A stretch of 39,876 bases of DNA from Planctomycetia bacterium (GCA_016177915.1 JACOUI010000294.1:1-39876), one strand, 5' to 3'. Numbered from the stretch's first letter, positions 25,348-35,280 are shown. The notes: generated by a model not told the origin, from the letters alone. Translations and numbers: made by a program.

Positions 25348-26577
25348 ATGATGTCCATTGACAAAGCACTGCTTCCGCCGCAGCGACCCAAGGACAGGTT
25401 CCTTGTCTTTGGCGCGCCGCTCATCGAAGACGCCGAAATCCAGGAGGTCGTCGACTGTCTCAAGTCTGGTTGGCTTGGAACGGGCCCGAAAGTCGCACGG
25501 TTTGAGGAGGAGTTTCGAAAGTACAAGCGCGCCCACCACGCCGTCGCATTAAACTCCTGCACCGCCGCTTTGCACCTCAGCCTGCTGGTGGCGGGCGTCG
25601 GTCCCGGCGATGAGGTGATTACCACGGCGCTGACCTTTTGCGCCACGGTGAACGCCATCATTCATGCGGGGGCGACACCCGTCCTGGCAGACGTGGATCC
25701 CCGCACTTTGAACATCGACCCGCGGGAAATCGTGCGCAAGATTACCGCGCGGACACGGGCGATCGTCCCGGTCCACTTTGCCGGCCGGCCCTGCGACATG
25801 GACGGGATCCTCGACTTGGCGCGTCGCCACGCCCTGAAAATCGTCGAAGACTGCGCCCACGCCGCAGAGGCGGAGTATCGCGGCCAGCCCGTCGGGACGT
25901 TCGGCGACTTCGGGTGCTTCAGCTTCTACGCCACGAAGAACATCGCCACTGGCGAAGGCGGCATGGTGCTGGCGCGCCGAGAAGAAGATGCGGCGCGCAT
26001 GAAGACTCTGGCGCTGCATGGCATGAGCAAGGATGCTTGGAAGCGCTTCAGCGATGACGGATACAGGCACTATCAAGTCGTTGAGGCCGGTTTCAAGTAC
26101 AACATGATGGACCTGCAAGCGGCGATCGGCCTCCATCAATTGGCGCGGGTCGAAACCGCTTGGCGGCGAAGGCGCGAAATCTGGGACCGATATCAGAGCG
26201 CGTTCAGCGATCTCCCCGTCGTCGCGCCTCCGCCGCCAGAGCTGAGCACGCGTCACTCGTTCCATCTCTACAGCATTCTCATCGACCCCGACCGGGCCGG
26301 CATGAGCCGCGATGAATTCCTCGGGGCCATGACGGCGCAGAACATCGGCATTGGCGTCCATTACGTCGCCATTCCCGAACACCCCTTTTATCGCGATAGG
26401 TTCGGCTGGCAGCCAGACGATTATCCGCACGCCGTCCGCACTGGTCGCCAAACGGTCAGCCTCCCGCTGTCAGCCAAACTCTCCGACGCCGATGTGGACG
26501 ACGTGGTCGCAGCGGTCCGCCGAACTCTGGGATATCCATCGAAGAACGGCCAGCGGCGCCGTGAGGGAGGTGGATAG
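25348..26577 (+). CDS. DegT/DnrJ/EryC1 sugar aminotransferase
   Basis: A 409-residue PLP-dependent transaminase acting on nucleotide 4- or 3-keto sugars. The catalytic Lys197 lies in FYATKNIATGEGG; Asp168 (VEDCAHA) binds the PLP nitrogen; GTGPKVARFEEEF and LNSCTAALHLS are further hallmarks, and HSFHLYSILID occurs near the C-terminus. Length fits the family (about 380-400). It sits 62 bases after wzt and one base before the formyltransferase, so it belongs to the same operon. With RmlA and RmlB upstream, its likely substrate is dTDP-4-keto-6-deoxyglucose (VioA-like) or a GDP/UDP keto-sugar (PerA, PglE, WecE-like); the exact one cannot be told. No ketoisomerase (QdtA-like) is present, which favours the 4-amino route. 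Confidence 0.92.
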   Translation: MMSIDKALLPPQRPKDRFLVFGAPLIEDAEIQEVVDCLKSGWLGTGPKVARFEEEFRKYKRAHHAVALNSCTAALHLSLLVAGVGPGDEVITTALTFCATVNAIIHAGATPVLADVDPRTLNIDPREIVRKITARTRAIVPVHFAGRPCDMDGILDLARRHALKIVEDCAHAAEAEYRGQPVGTFGDFGCFSFYATKNIATGEGGMVLARREEDAARMKTLALHGMSKDAWKRFSDDGYRHYQVVEAGFKYNMMDLQAAIGLHQLARVETAWRRRREIWDRYQSAFSDLPVVAPPPPELSTRHSFHLYSILIDPDRAGMSRDEFLGAMTAQNIGIGVHYVAIPEHPFYRDRFGWQPDDYPHAVRTGRQTVSLPLSAKLSDADVDDVVAAVRRTLGYPSKNGQRRREGGG

Positions 26578-26578
26578 G

Positions 26579-27502
26579 ATGCGAGTTGTTTTCATTGGAA
26601 AGCACAACCACTTCACCCTGGCCCCCTTAGCGGCCGTTGCCGAAAGGCATGAACTCGTGGGATTGGTGGAGTCGGCCAAGCGCGTGCGGCGAGCGACCGC
26701 CGGGACGCAGGCGCGCTCGGCGGCCGGGCCGGTGACGCTTTTGGCTCGGATTCTTGGTAGAGCGCGGCGCCGTCCTGCCGAAAAGTCGCTCGAAACCTTG
26801 GCTGAGAAATTCGCGGTGCCCTACCTGTTCCTGGACCGCGGCAACGTGCCCGATCTTGCCGTTTACCTGCGGCGGCTTTGCCCCGATGTGGTCTGTGTGC
26901 CGTCGTTGTCGCAGCTTCTTCCTGCCGAAGTTCTGAACATCCCTCGATTCGGGTTTCTGAACTTGCATCCGTCGTTGCTGCCCAAGTACCACGGCCCCTT
27001 TCCCTGGTTTTGGCAATACTACCACTACGAACAGTTTTTCGGGGTTACGGTCCACCGCATCGATGAGGGCCAGGACACAGGGCCGATCCTCAAGCAGGCG
27101 CCGTTCTTCGTCGAGCGCGGCACGGAGGTTGGCGAGGCCGAGCGACGGGGCGCTGACGTCGCTGCCAACCTGCTCTGCGAGGCGCTGAACGAACTCGAAA
27201 GCGGCACCGCCCGCCTTCGCCCCCAACCGCGACACGACTTCCCGAAGGCACGGATCGTGCGTCGGGACGAACCGCTCGTGCAATGGGACGAGTGGGACTT
27301 GCAGCGTGTCTGGCACTTTCTCCGTGGGACACAGCCCTGGCTCGACGCCGTGGCCTACCCGCCGGGCGGCCCGTGGCGAATCGGCCCCTACGAGCTCGGT
27401 GCTTGCGGCGAACAATCTGGAACTGTCGGCAGGGATGACCAGGGCAACTTTATTGCGCACCGCCAGGGGAAAATCCGCTTATGGCGGCGACAAGCAGGTT
27501 AG
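26579..27502 (+). CDS. Formyltransferase-fold sugar N-formyltransferase
   Basis: A 307-residue protein with the formyltransferase fold used with N10-formyl-tetrahydrofolate. MRVVFIGKHN starts strand 1. The catalytic triad pattern is clear: GFLNLHPSLLPKYHG gives Asn128 and His130, and DEGQDTGPI gives Asp166. After about residue 230 there is a C-terminal module (WDEWDLQRVWHFLRG) as in tRNA formyltransferase. It begins one base after the stop of the aminotransferase and shares its operon, so transfer of formyl to the new amino group is the best prediction (VioF, WbtJ, ArnA-FT type). Methionyl-tRNA formyltransferase itself is less likely: there is no def nearby, and the basic insert region (about 36-70) is unlike fmt. 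The substrate is inferred, not seen. Confidence 0.88.
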   Translation: MRVVFIGKHNHFTLAPLAAVAERHELVGLVESAKRVRRATAGTQARSAAGPVTLLARILGRARRRPAEKSLETLAEKFAVPYLFLDRGNVPDLAVYLRRLCPDVVCVPSLSQLLPAEVLNIPRFGFLNLHPSLLPKYHGPFPWFWQYYHYEQFFGVTVHRIDEGQDTGPILKQAPFFVERGTEVGEAERRGADVAANLLCEALNELESGTARLRPQPRHDFPKARIVRRDEPLVQWDEWDLQRVWHFLRGTQPWLDAVAYPPGGPWRIGPYELGACGEQSGTVGRDDQGNFIAHRQGKIRLWRRQAG

Positions 27503-27653
27503 CGTTTCGGCGAACGTCATGTTGCTTCCTCCACACCTCCATTCCCGACGGCTGCTGTCACGAGGTTTCCGGGCGTGAATCTTCCTCCGCTCTGCCAACT
27601 TCCAGCATCGCGCGCGGGGCGCTACTAAAACGACATCGGCGAGGGCCGCGATC

Positions 27654-28346
27654 ATGGCGAAGACATGGAAGACCCTGTTGATCTACCGCATCATGGAGCG
27701 GGAGGTCCGACGCTCCGCCGCAAAGTACCTGACCGGCCGCCTCATCGACATCGGCTGCGGAACGAAGCCCTATTACCACCTTGTTGCGCCGGGCGTGTCG
27801 GAGTACATCGGGCTCGACCGGGACCGGCCCTTCAACAAGGCCGCCAAAACCGACCTGGTGGGGACCGCCTACGAGATCCCGGTCGGGGACGCCCACTTTG
27901 ATTGCGCCCTGTCCACCGCGACTTTGGAGCATCTGGCGGAACCTGAGCAAGCGCTGCGCGAGTGTCACCGCGTCCTGAAGCCGGGCGGATTTGCCGTCTA
28001 CACGGTGCCACTCATCTGGCACCTGCACGCGGAGCCGCACGACTTCTTCCGCTACACGAAATACGGACTCGCGCACCTCTTTCGAAAGGTCGGCTTCGAC
28101 GTGGTTGAAGTCCGTCCCATGGCCGGTTTTCCCACGACATTTGCAACGTTGCTGTGCTACTACATCGGACGCTGGCATCGTGGCCCGCTTCGCTACGTGC
28201 CGGTGATCCCCTTGATCGGACTCGTCGCGCAGGGCATCGCCGCCCTGGCGGAGAGGCTCGATACGACCGAGGAATGGACATGGATGTATACCGTCGTCGC
28301 CCGCAAACCCATGGACGCCGACGTTCAACACCGCGAAGCCGCCTAG
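27654..28346 (+). CDS. SAM-dependent methyltransferase (class I)
   Basis: A 230-residue Rossmann-fold methyltransferase of the Methyltransf_11 type. Motif I is LIDIGCGTKPY (about 30-40), then YIGLDRD for the acidic adenosine loop and STATLEHLAEP followed by CHRVLKPGGFAVYTVPL. It also has HDFFRYTKYGL, often seen in polysaccharide-locus members. A hydrophobic stretch near 190-205 (VPVIPLIGLVAQGIAAL) could contact membrane. GAGGG lies 8-10 bases upstream of ATG 27654. It lies after the formyltransferase with a 151-base gap. The natural acceptor is probably a sugar hydroxyl of the glycan or its lipid-linked precursor. Confidence 0.85.
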   Translation: MAKTWKTLLIYRIMEREVRRSAAKYLTGRLIDIGCGTKPYYHLVAPGVSEYIGLDRDRPFNKAAKTDLVGTAYEIPVGDAHFDCALSTATLEHLAEPEQALRECHRVLKPGGFAVYTVPLIWHLHAEPHDFFRYTKYGLAHLFRKVGFDVVEVRPMAGFPTTFATLLCYYIGRWHRGPLRYVPVIPLIGLVAQGIAALAERLDTTEEWTWMYTVVARKPMDADVQHREAA

Positions 28347-28480
28347 GCGATTCGCCCGCTCGGCCTAGACGCATCGCGGTCTCCACGCCGCCGCTACGAG
28401 ACGGGTCGGCCGCGCCTTTGGCGAAGGCTCGAATGGGAGGGCCAGGGATGAGTCGTCCGCCGCTCGGTGGAGGTTGCTGA

Positions 28481-29299
28481 ATGAGTCATTTGCTCTCGGC
28501 CGTGAAGCGGCGCCTTGCCCGCGCCCTTGGCGGGCACGACGGCCGTTCGCAAGCGCCCGCGGTCCCGCAGGCGCCTACCGCCTTTCCTCTTGGGTGCGCG
28601 CGCTACTTTCCGCAGTTCCGACGCGGTTACGACCACGAGGCCGAAGCCGTCGCCGACATCAAGGTCGTTGAACCGTACACCATGACGAAGTATGACCGCT
28701 GTGTCGTGCTTCACAATCTCGTTCGTCACGTCGAACGAAAGGGCATCGCCGGCGATCTGGCCGAGTGCGGCGTCTGGCGCGGAGGCTCTGCAGGGATCAT
28801 GGCCCTCGCCAATCTTCGATACGGCGCAACGCGGCGCAGGATTCATCTCTTCGATACGTGGGGCGACTGGCCCGATCCCACACAGAACGACGGCAACCGC
28901 TTCAGGGATCTTCAAGCTGGAAGTCTGCGAAAGGCCGACAACCGAGGCGCGTTAGACGCGTGCCGCGAACTGCTGGAGAGGCTGATCGCATATCCGACGC
29001 ACTTTTTGACGTATCACCGGGGCCTGTTTCAGGAGACAGTGCCGCCGGCGCTTGAGAACATTCGCGCTTTGGCGGTCCTGCGCGTGGATTGCGACTGGTA
29101 TGAGCAGGTGTTGTTTTGCCTGGAGCACCTCTATCCGAAGCTCAGTAACGGGGGGGCCCTTGTCCTTGACGATTACGGCTACTGCGACGGAGCCCGCGCG
29201 GCGATCGACGAGTTCCTCTCCCGGCAGCGCGTGCGTTCATTCCTGCACCACGTGGACTACTCGTGCCGGTACCTCATCAAAGGCGAGGGCGGATCCTAG
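28481..29299 (+). CDS. TylF/macrocin O-methyltransferase-like protein (1)
   Basis: A 272-residue member of the TylF/MycF sugar O-methyltransferase family. The SAM-binding pattern GDLAECGVWRGGSA is followed by FDTWGDWPDP. Near the C-terminus LRVDCDWYEQ and ALVLDDYGYCDGARAAIDEF hold the acidic residues that bind the divalent metal. The N-terminal 60 residues are basic and low in order. GGAGG lies nine bases before ATG 28481. It lies between the class I methyltransferase and a GT4 gene and is co-directional with both, so it probably methylates the same surface glycan. TylF-family members in polysaccharide loci are usual for planctomycetes. Which hydroxyl is methylated cannot be told. Confidence 0.88.
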   Translation: MSHLLSAVKRRLARALGGHDGRSQAPAVPQAPTAFPLGCARYFPQFRRGYDHEAEAVADIKVVEPYTMTKYDRCVVLHNLVRHVERKGIAGDLAECGVWRGGSAGIMALANLRYGATRRRIHLFDTWGDWPDPTQNDGNRFRDLQAGSLRKADNRGALDACRELLERLIAYPTHFLTYHRGLFQETVPPALENIRALAVLRVDCDWYEQVLFCLEHLYPKLSNGGALVLDDYGYCDGARAAIDEFLSRQRVRSFLHHVDYSCRYLIKGEGGS

Positions 29300-29367
29300 C
29301 CACGCCGAGATGCACGCTCACCAGAGGGTCGTGCGCTGCCGAACGCGTGAGCATCGCGGAGAATGGT

Positions 29368-30687
29368 ATGACCAAGGCGCCTTGGACGGGCACCGTACCC
29401 GGCTGCAACAGGGCTGCTGGCGATGTGAATCCGCCGGTGCACGAGTGCGCTCGCGGCGACCTCCGGATGCGCGCGGGCACCTCGGCAAACGCCGACCAGG
29501 CGTTCGATGTCGGGGCCGCCGCGCGCCCGCTGCGCGTCCTGCACGCGGTGCCGGTTTGGTTGCCGCGCACCTCCACCTGGTTGTTCAATCAGGTAAAGCA
29601 CCTGCCGAGGCACGTAACAAATCACGTGGCGTGCCGGGAGACGGCGCACCTCGACCAGTTCGCGATCGACAACATCTATCCCTTGAAACAACCCTTTCCT
29701 TGGCCATGGTTCTCCCGCTGGCGGACGTCGCCGTCCATGGTCGAAGCATTTGTGGCCCACGTTTCGCGCATGGCGCGCCGCTTCAGGACCGACGTGCTCC
29801 ATTCGCATTGGGGGCATTACGCGTACCGCAATCTCGACGCCCTGCAGGAACATCGCATGGCGCACGTCGTGACCTTCTACGGAAAGGACGTGGGTTATCT
29901 GCCGATGAGCGACCCGGTTTGGCGCGTTCGTTACCGCAAACTGTTCCGCCAGACCGACCTCGTGTTGTGCGAAGGGCCGCACATGGCACAGTGCATCCGC
30001 GCACTGGAATGTCCGGAAGAGAAAGTGGACGTCCAGCGATTGGGAATCGACGTCGATCACATTGCGTACCAACCTCGCGCGTGGTCGCGGGGCGACCCAT
30101 TCCGCGTCCTGATTGCCGCGACGTTCCGGCAGAAGAAGGGAATTCCGGACGCGCTCCAGGCGCTAGGATGCATTCGCGGTGACGTGGACGCATTGGAGAT
30201 CACGATCATAGGCGATGCAAGCGACGACGACCGAAGCCAGCGAGAGAAGCAGACCATCCTGCAGACGCTGCACGGCTGCGGCTTGCAGGACTGCACGCGC
30301 TTGCTGGGGTATCAGCCGCACGCCGTCCTGTTGGAGGAAGCTTACCGACACCACCTGTTCTTGTCCCCCAGTCTGACGGCTGACGACGGCGACACAGAAG
30401 GCGGAGCACCCGTCACGCTGATCGAAATGGCGGCGACCGGCATGCCGATCGTGAGCACGACGCACTGCGACATTCCATCCGTCGTGCTGCATGGACGGAC
30501 CGGACTGCTGGCGCCGGAGCGGTCGCCGACGATTCTCGCGGAGCAAATTCGGTGGTTGCTGGAGGGACCCGATACCTGGCGCCCCATGCTCGACGCCGCA
30601 CGGCTGCACATCGAGCAGAACTTCAACGTCGTAAGGCAGGCGCGACGGCTGGCCGAGCTGTATGCCGAGGTCTGTGGCCGTCGTTGA
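29368..30687 (+). CDS. GT4 glycosyltransferase, WcaL/AmsK-like
   Basis: A 439-residue GT-B glycosyltransferase. ATG 29368 has GGAGA upstream; in-frame upstream codons to 29263 overlap the preceding gene and are less likely. The first 48 residues are polar; homology starts at PLRVLHAVPVWLPRTSTWL. HSHWGHYAYRNL, VTFYGKDVGYL and the C-terminal LIAATFRQKKGIPDAL are conserved in colanic-acid-type GT4 enzymes. The E-x7-E region is GDTEGGAPVTLIEMAATGMP, followed by STTHCDIPSVV, so it is retaining. It lies between the two TylF-type genes. It should add a sugar to the lipid-linked repeat at the cytoplasmic face. Donor not predictable. Confidence 0.9.
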   Translation: MTKAPWTGTVPGCNRAAGDVNPPVHECARGDLRMRAGTSANADQAFDVGAAARPLRVLHAVPVWLPRTSTWLFNQVKHLPRHVTNHVACRETAHLDQFAIDNIYPLKQPFPWPWFSRWRTSPSMVEAFVAHVSRMARRFRTDVLHSHWGHYAYRNLDALQEHRMAHVVTFYGKDVGYLPMSDPVWRVRYRKLFRQTDLVLCEGPHMAQCIRALECPEEKVDVQRLGIDVDHIAYQPRAWSRGDPFRVLIAATFRQKKGIPDALQALGCIRGDVDALEITIIGDASDDDRSQREKQTILQTLHGCGLQDCTRLLGYQPHAVLLEEAYRHHLFLSPSLTADDGDTEGGAPVTLIEMAATGMPIVSTTHCDIPSVVLHGRTGLLAPERSPTILAEQIRWLLEGPDTWRPMLDAARLHIEQNFNVVRQARRLAELYAEVCGRR

Positions 30688-30755
30688 GTGGCTGACAGAA
30701 TGGCTGCCATGCCTCCCCTTCAACCCAAATAACAATCACCGCAAGGACAAGACCC

Positions 30756-31526
30756 ATGCGCGCACTGTTGCGGCGCGTCATTCGCGCGGATCTGCTGGAT
30801 ACGGGCGTCAATCGCGCCGCCGAAAGGCTCGCGCGGGCGGCCGACCGGCTGCTCTATCATCCGCACGTGTCGTGGTGGAACGACCAGTCGTGGCTGGCGC
30901 CGTACGAGCGGTATTTCGACAAGCGGCAGGATCTCGACCGGCGGTTCGCGCTCTTGCAGTGGCTGCGGACCGTGCGCGAGCTACGTGGCTCGACGGCCGA
31001 GTGCGGCGTCTATCGAGGCGTGGGCTCGGCTTTCATTTGCAAGGCACTGGAAGGGACCTATGCCGCGGGCGAGGAGCACTTGGGCTTCGATTCGTTCCAG
31101 GGGCTTCCGCCGCCGGCGGCCATCGACCGCGCCGACGCAGCGGGCGATAGTCCTTACACCGCCCGCGCCGCCGCCAAGCGCCCGTGGAAGAAGGGCGACC
31201 TCACCAGCCCGCTCGAGGTGGCTGAGGAGCGGCTCAAGGAATTCCCCTTCTGCCGGCTGGTGCAGGGCTGGATTCCCGACTGCTTTGCGTCGGCCGGCGA
31301 GCGGAAATACCGCTTCCTGCACATCGACGTCGATCTGCATCAGCCGACGGTCGACAGCCTGGCGTATTTCTACCCGCGCATCGTCGTCGGCGGGGTGATT
31401 GTGCTCGATGACTACGGCTTTGTGACGTGTCCTGGCGCGCGGCGCGCGGCCGACGAGTTTTTTGCCGAACGGCCGGAGCACGTCATCGAGCTGCCGACGG
31501 GGCAGGCGATCGTCATCAAGAAGTAG
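30756..31526 (+). CDS. TylF/macrocin O-methyltransferase-like protein (2)
   Basis: A 256-residue second TylF-family methyltransferase, distinct from the first. STAECGVYRGVGSAFICKAL is the SAM-binding segment; FDSFQGLPPP and then LHIDVDLHQPTVDSL and VIVLDDYGFVTCPGARRAADEF carry the metal ligands. It is closer to canonical TylF in lacking the long basic N-terminus. AAGGA lies upstream of ATG 30756. It is the last gene of the plus-strand polysaccharide locus; the next gene (holB) is convergent, with only 11 bases between stop codons and no clear terminator. Possible roles are methylation of a second sugar, or capping to stop chain growth before Wzt recognition. Confidence 0.9.
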   Translation: MRALLRRVIRADLLDTGVNRAAERLARAADRLLYHPHVSWWNDQSWLAPYERYFDKRQDLDRRFALLQWLRTVRELRGSTAECGVYRGVGSAFICKALEGTYAAGEEHLGFDSFQGLPPPAAIDRADAAGDSPYTARAAAKRPWKKGDLTSPLEVAEERLKEFPFCRLVQGWIPDCFASAGERKYRFLHIDVDLHQPTVDSLAYFYPRIVVGGVIVLDDYGFVTCPGARRAADEFFAERPEHVIELPTGQAIVIKK

Positions 31527-31537
31527 CGCCGAACGTC

Positions 31538-32632
<1,095 letters not shown>

Positions 32633-32640
32633 GGGGGAGG

Positions 32641-32690
32641 GAGGGAGGCTAGAGGCTGGAGGCGAGAGGCTAGAGGGACCAGGGGCAGGC
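32641..32690. repeat. CTAGAGGCT low-complexity run upstream of holB
   Basis: A purine-rich run with near-repeats of GGCTAGAGGCT and GGCGAGAGGCTAGAG lies just upstream of the holB start, in the 70-base gap before the nucleotidyltransferase stop. A shorter run of the same kind (GGAGGCTAGAGGCT) lies immediately upstream of ilvB (35281-35330). Function unknown. Confidence 0.6.
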
Positions 32691-32702
32691 TGCACGGAAG
32701 CG

Positions 32703-33272
32703 CTACGTGTTTTTCGGCTTGATCTTGCCGGTGAGCAGGTCGTTGAGAGTATCCGAAACGCCGAGCTGCGCGGCCCAGTGCGTCATGTAATCTCGATCGA
32801 GGGTCTGTCCCTGGACGGCGACGATCCCGGCCGCGTCGGAAAGCTGCCGCTCGGACGGCGTCTGTTGGTTCCACCGCAGCTTGTGGAGGATAACATCCTC
32901 GGGGGCCGCCATCCACGCTGGTTGCCCCCGGACTTCGACGCGCCGACGGCGCGAGAACATGTTCCTCTCAAACGCGTCGTCCCGCAACACCCAGAAATCG
33001 ACCTTGAACGGCGAACGCTCGTCGATTGCATTGAACTGAAAGGGGGGGCGCAAGGCAGATCGCACCGCATCAGGCTGCAAAAAGAAACCCTCATGAAAGG
33101 CCTCAATCACGACGGGCACTGCGGCCGCATCCAAACGCACGACGAGGTCTACATCGTGAGTCGAACGGGGCATTCCCCAGAAGTTGCTGGCCATGGATCC
33201 CGTGACCATGTACTCCAGCCCGCCGGCATTCAGTCGCCGCAGGCAGTCCGCCAGCAGTTCGTACTGCGTCAT
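32703..33272 (-). CDS. Nucleotidyltransferase-fold protein (DUF6036-like)
   Basis: A 189-residue protein with the minimal nucleotidyltransferase signature: TGSMASNFWG (24-33), then RSTHDVDLV with Asp40 and Asp42, the metal-binding pair. A third acidic site is in KVDFWVL. MTQYELLADCLRRLN is the helical start. This type resembles DUF6036/AbiEii-like enzymes that occur as toxins or as sugar/antibiotic nucleotidyl transferases. It starts at ATG 33272, whose last bases overlap the stop of the 67-residue gene (ATGA). That tight coupling and the small partner suggest a two-gene accessory module, possibly toxin-antitoxin, but no activity is shown by sequence. Confidence 0.78.
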   Translation of the reverse strand: MTQYELLADCLRRLNAGGLEYMVTGSMASNFWGMPRSTHDVDLVVRLDAAAVPVVIEAFHEGFFLQPDAVRSALRPPFQFNAIDERSPFKVDFWVLRDDAFERNMFSRRRRVEVRGQPAWMAAPEDVILHKLRWNQQTPSERQLSDAAGIVAVQGQTLDRDYMTHWAAQLGVSDTLNDLLTGKIKPKNT

Positions 33273-33472
33273 TCTTTCCTCGGTAGACCGAGCCGCTCGC
33301 GCAATCGGCGCTCGACCTCCGCTGCGTCGGCTTCGGGAAACTGATGGTGGATTCCGTCGCGGGCGACGTCGCACGACAGGTCGAACAGCTCGGTGCCGAT
33401 CTTCAGCCGCTCTTCGCCGGTCATGCGGCGATAGATTTCGATCTGGAGTTGCACTGCGTCGTCGGGAGACAT
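33269..33472 (-). CDS. Small partner of the nucleotidyltransferase
   Basis: A 67-residue acidic helical protein: QLQIEIYRRMTGEERLKIG, then LFDLSCDVARDGI, then EADAAEVERRLRERLGL. It is upstream of, and overlaps by four bases with, the nucleotidyltransferase gene (ATGA). It has no signal peptide or DNA-binding motif. Small helical proteins of this style commonly accompany such enzymes and some act as antitoxins; that role here is inferred from position only. Its start lies 58 bases from the ilvB stop on the same strand, across a small palindrome. Confidence 0.6.
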   Translation of the reverse strand: MSPDDAVQLQIEIYRRMTGEERLKIGTELFDLSCDVARDGIHHQFPEADAAEVERRLRERLGLPRKE

Positions 33473-33481
33473 GGGAGTGCC

Positions 33482-33496
33482 GAGTACGGAGTACTC
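33482..33496. repeat. GAGTAC/GTACTC palindrome
   Basis: GAGTAC-gga-GTACTC is a perfect 6-bp-arm palindrome in the 58-base gap between the ilvB stop and the small partner gene. Near-copies of its arms (CAGTACGGAATAC) follow. Function unknown. Confidence 0.5.
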
Positions 33497-33530
33497 AGTA
33501 CGGAATACGAAAACGCCGGCCGCGCCGCGC

Positions 33531-35273
33531 CTACCCCTTGATCAAATCCTTCACCGTCATTCCCGACGGGATCATCGGCAGCACGTGCTCCTGATAGGGA
33601 ACCTCGACATCGAGCAAGTACGGCCCGTCGTAGGCGATCATCTCGCCGAGCGCGTCAATCAGATCGCCCTTCTCGCGCACCAAGCCCGACCCGCAGCCAA
33701 AGCCCTTGGCGATCGTGACGAAATCCGGGTAGCGCTCCTGGTTGCCGACGCCGTTCCCCTTGCCGACGGCCTCCGGATGGTCGATCGGACCTAAGTACGT
33801 GTGCGCGCGGTTTCCCTGGTGGAAACGGTCTTCCCACTGCACGACCATTCCCAGGTGCTGGTTGTTGAGCAGCATCACCTTGACGGGCAACTTCTCGCAG
33901 TAGCAACTCGCCAGCTCCTGGACGTTCATCAGGAAGCTGCCGTCGCCGTCGATGTCGATGACCAGCTTGCCGGGGTTGGCCGCCTGGGCGCCCATCGCCG
34001 CCGGCAGGCCGAAGCCCATCGTCCCCAGGCCGGAGCTGGACAAAAACGTGCGCGGCCGCTGGAACTTGAAAAACTGGGCGGTCCACATCTGGTGCTGGCC
34101 GACGCCCACGGTGACGATCGTCTCGCGGTCCTTCGTGAGCCGCGAGAGCTCGCTGATGGCGTGCTGCGGAAGGATGCCCGGGTAGTCCTCGTCGTAGTGC
34201 ATCGGGTCGGCCTGCCGCCAGCGCTCGATCTTCTTGATCCAGTCGGAAATATCGGCCGGCGGCTGGACGATCTTGTTCAGCTCGGCCAGGGCGTAGCGCA
34301 CGTCGCTGACGATCGGGAAATGCGCCGGCTTATTCTTGTTGATCTCGGAGGCGTCGACGTCGATGTGGACGATCTTCGCGCCCTTGGCGAATTCGGCGAG
34401 CTTGCCCGTCACGCGGTCGTCGAACCGCACGCCCAGGGCCAGGAGCAAGTCGCACTCGTCGACGGCGTAGTTGGCGTAGACCGTGCCGTGCATGCCGAGC
34501 ATTTGCAGGCAGAGCGGGTCGTAGGCGGGGAACCCGCCCAGGCCCATGACGGTCATGGTGATCGGGATGCCGGTCTTGCGGACGAACTCGCAAAGCTCGC
34601 GCGAGCCGCCGGAGGTGATGACGCCGCCGCCGGCGTAAATGACCGGCCGGCGGGCGAGCTTGATGGCCGCGGCCACTTGCGCAAGCTGCTCCGGCTTGGC
34701 GCGGAGAGTCGCCACGCGATACCCCGGCAGATCCATCGGCACGTTGTAGTCCGGGGCGACCTTGGCTTCCTGCACGTCCTTGGGCACGTCGACGAGGACC
34801 GGTCCCGGCCGGCCGGTCGTGGCGATGTGGAAGGCCTCGCGCATGACGCGGGCCAAGTTGTCGACGCGGGTCACGAGGTAGCTATGCTTGGTGATGCCGC
34901 GGCAGACCTCGACGATCGGCGTTTCCTGGAAGGCGTCGGTGCCGATGACCTTCGTCTTCACCTGGCCGGTGATGGCGACCAGCGGAACGCTGTCCATCTT
35001 GGCGTCGGCGACGGCGGTGACGAGGTTCGTCGCGCCAGGTCCGCTGGTGGCCATGCAGACGCCGGGCTTGCCGGTGCTGCGGGCGAAGCCCTGGGCGGCG
35101 AAACCGCCCCCCTGCTCGTGGCGCGGCAGAACGGTGCGCAAACGGTCCTTGTAGCGCGTGAGCGCCTGGTGCAGCGGCATGCTGGCGCCGCCGGGATAGG
35201 CGAAGATAATGTCGACGCCGTGGTTGATGATCGACTGGACGACCACGTCGGCGCCGGTCACGATCTCGGGCAT
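33531..35273 (-). CDS. ilvB: Acetolactate synthase, large catalytic subunit
   Basis: A 580-residue ThDP enzyme that condenses two pyruvates (or pyruvate and 2-ketobutyrate) in branched-chain amino-acid synthesis. [15 protein letters not shown] is the typical start; [14 protein letters not shown] has the Glu that activates Th[19 protein letters not shown] and [14 protein letters not shown] are conserved. The ThDP-binding segment is [14 protein letters not shown], then [37 protein letters not shown] matches the usual C-terminus. Length is as expected (about 570-590). No ilvN or ilvC is adjacent, so the regulatory subunit and pathway partners are elsewhere. A candidate promoter lies at 35366-35392. 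Confidence 0.95.
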   Translation of the reverse strand: MPEIVTGADVVVQSIINHGVDIIFAYPGGASMPLHQALTRYKDRLRTVLPRHEQGGGFAAQGFARSTGKPGVCMATSGPGATNLVTAVADAKMDSVPLVAITGQVKTKVIGTDAFQETPIVEVCRGITKHSYLVTRVDNLARVMREAFHIATTGRPGPVLVDVPKDVQEAKVAPDYNVPMDLPGYRVATLRAKPEQLAQVAAAIKLARRPVIYAGGGVITSGGSRELCEFVRKTGIPITMTVMGLGGFPAYDPLCLQMLGMHGTVYANYAVDECDLLLALGVRFDDRVTGKLAEFAKGAKIVHIDVDASEINKNKPAHFPIVSDVRYALAELNKIVQPPADISDWIKKIERWRQADPMHYDEDYPGILPQHAISELSRLTKDRETIVTVGVGQHQMWTAQFFKFQRPRTFLSSSGLGTMGFGLPAAMGAQAANPGKLVIDIDGDGSFLMNVQELASCYCEKLPVKVMLLNNQHLGMVVQWEDRFHQGNRAHTYLGPIDHPEAVGKGNGVGNQERYPDFVTIAKGFGCGSGLVREKGDLIDALGEMIAYDGPYLLDVEVPYQEHVLPMIPSGMTVKDLIKG

Positions 35274-35280
35274 GGGGCAG

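Noticed and set aside
26579..27502. Methionyl-tRNA formyltransferase (fmt)
   Set aside because: It sits in a glycan operon one base after a sugar transaminase, without def nearby; sugar N-formyltransferase fits better.
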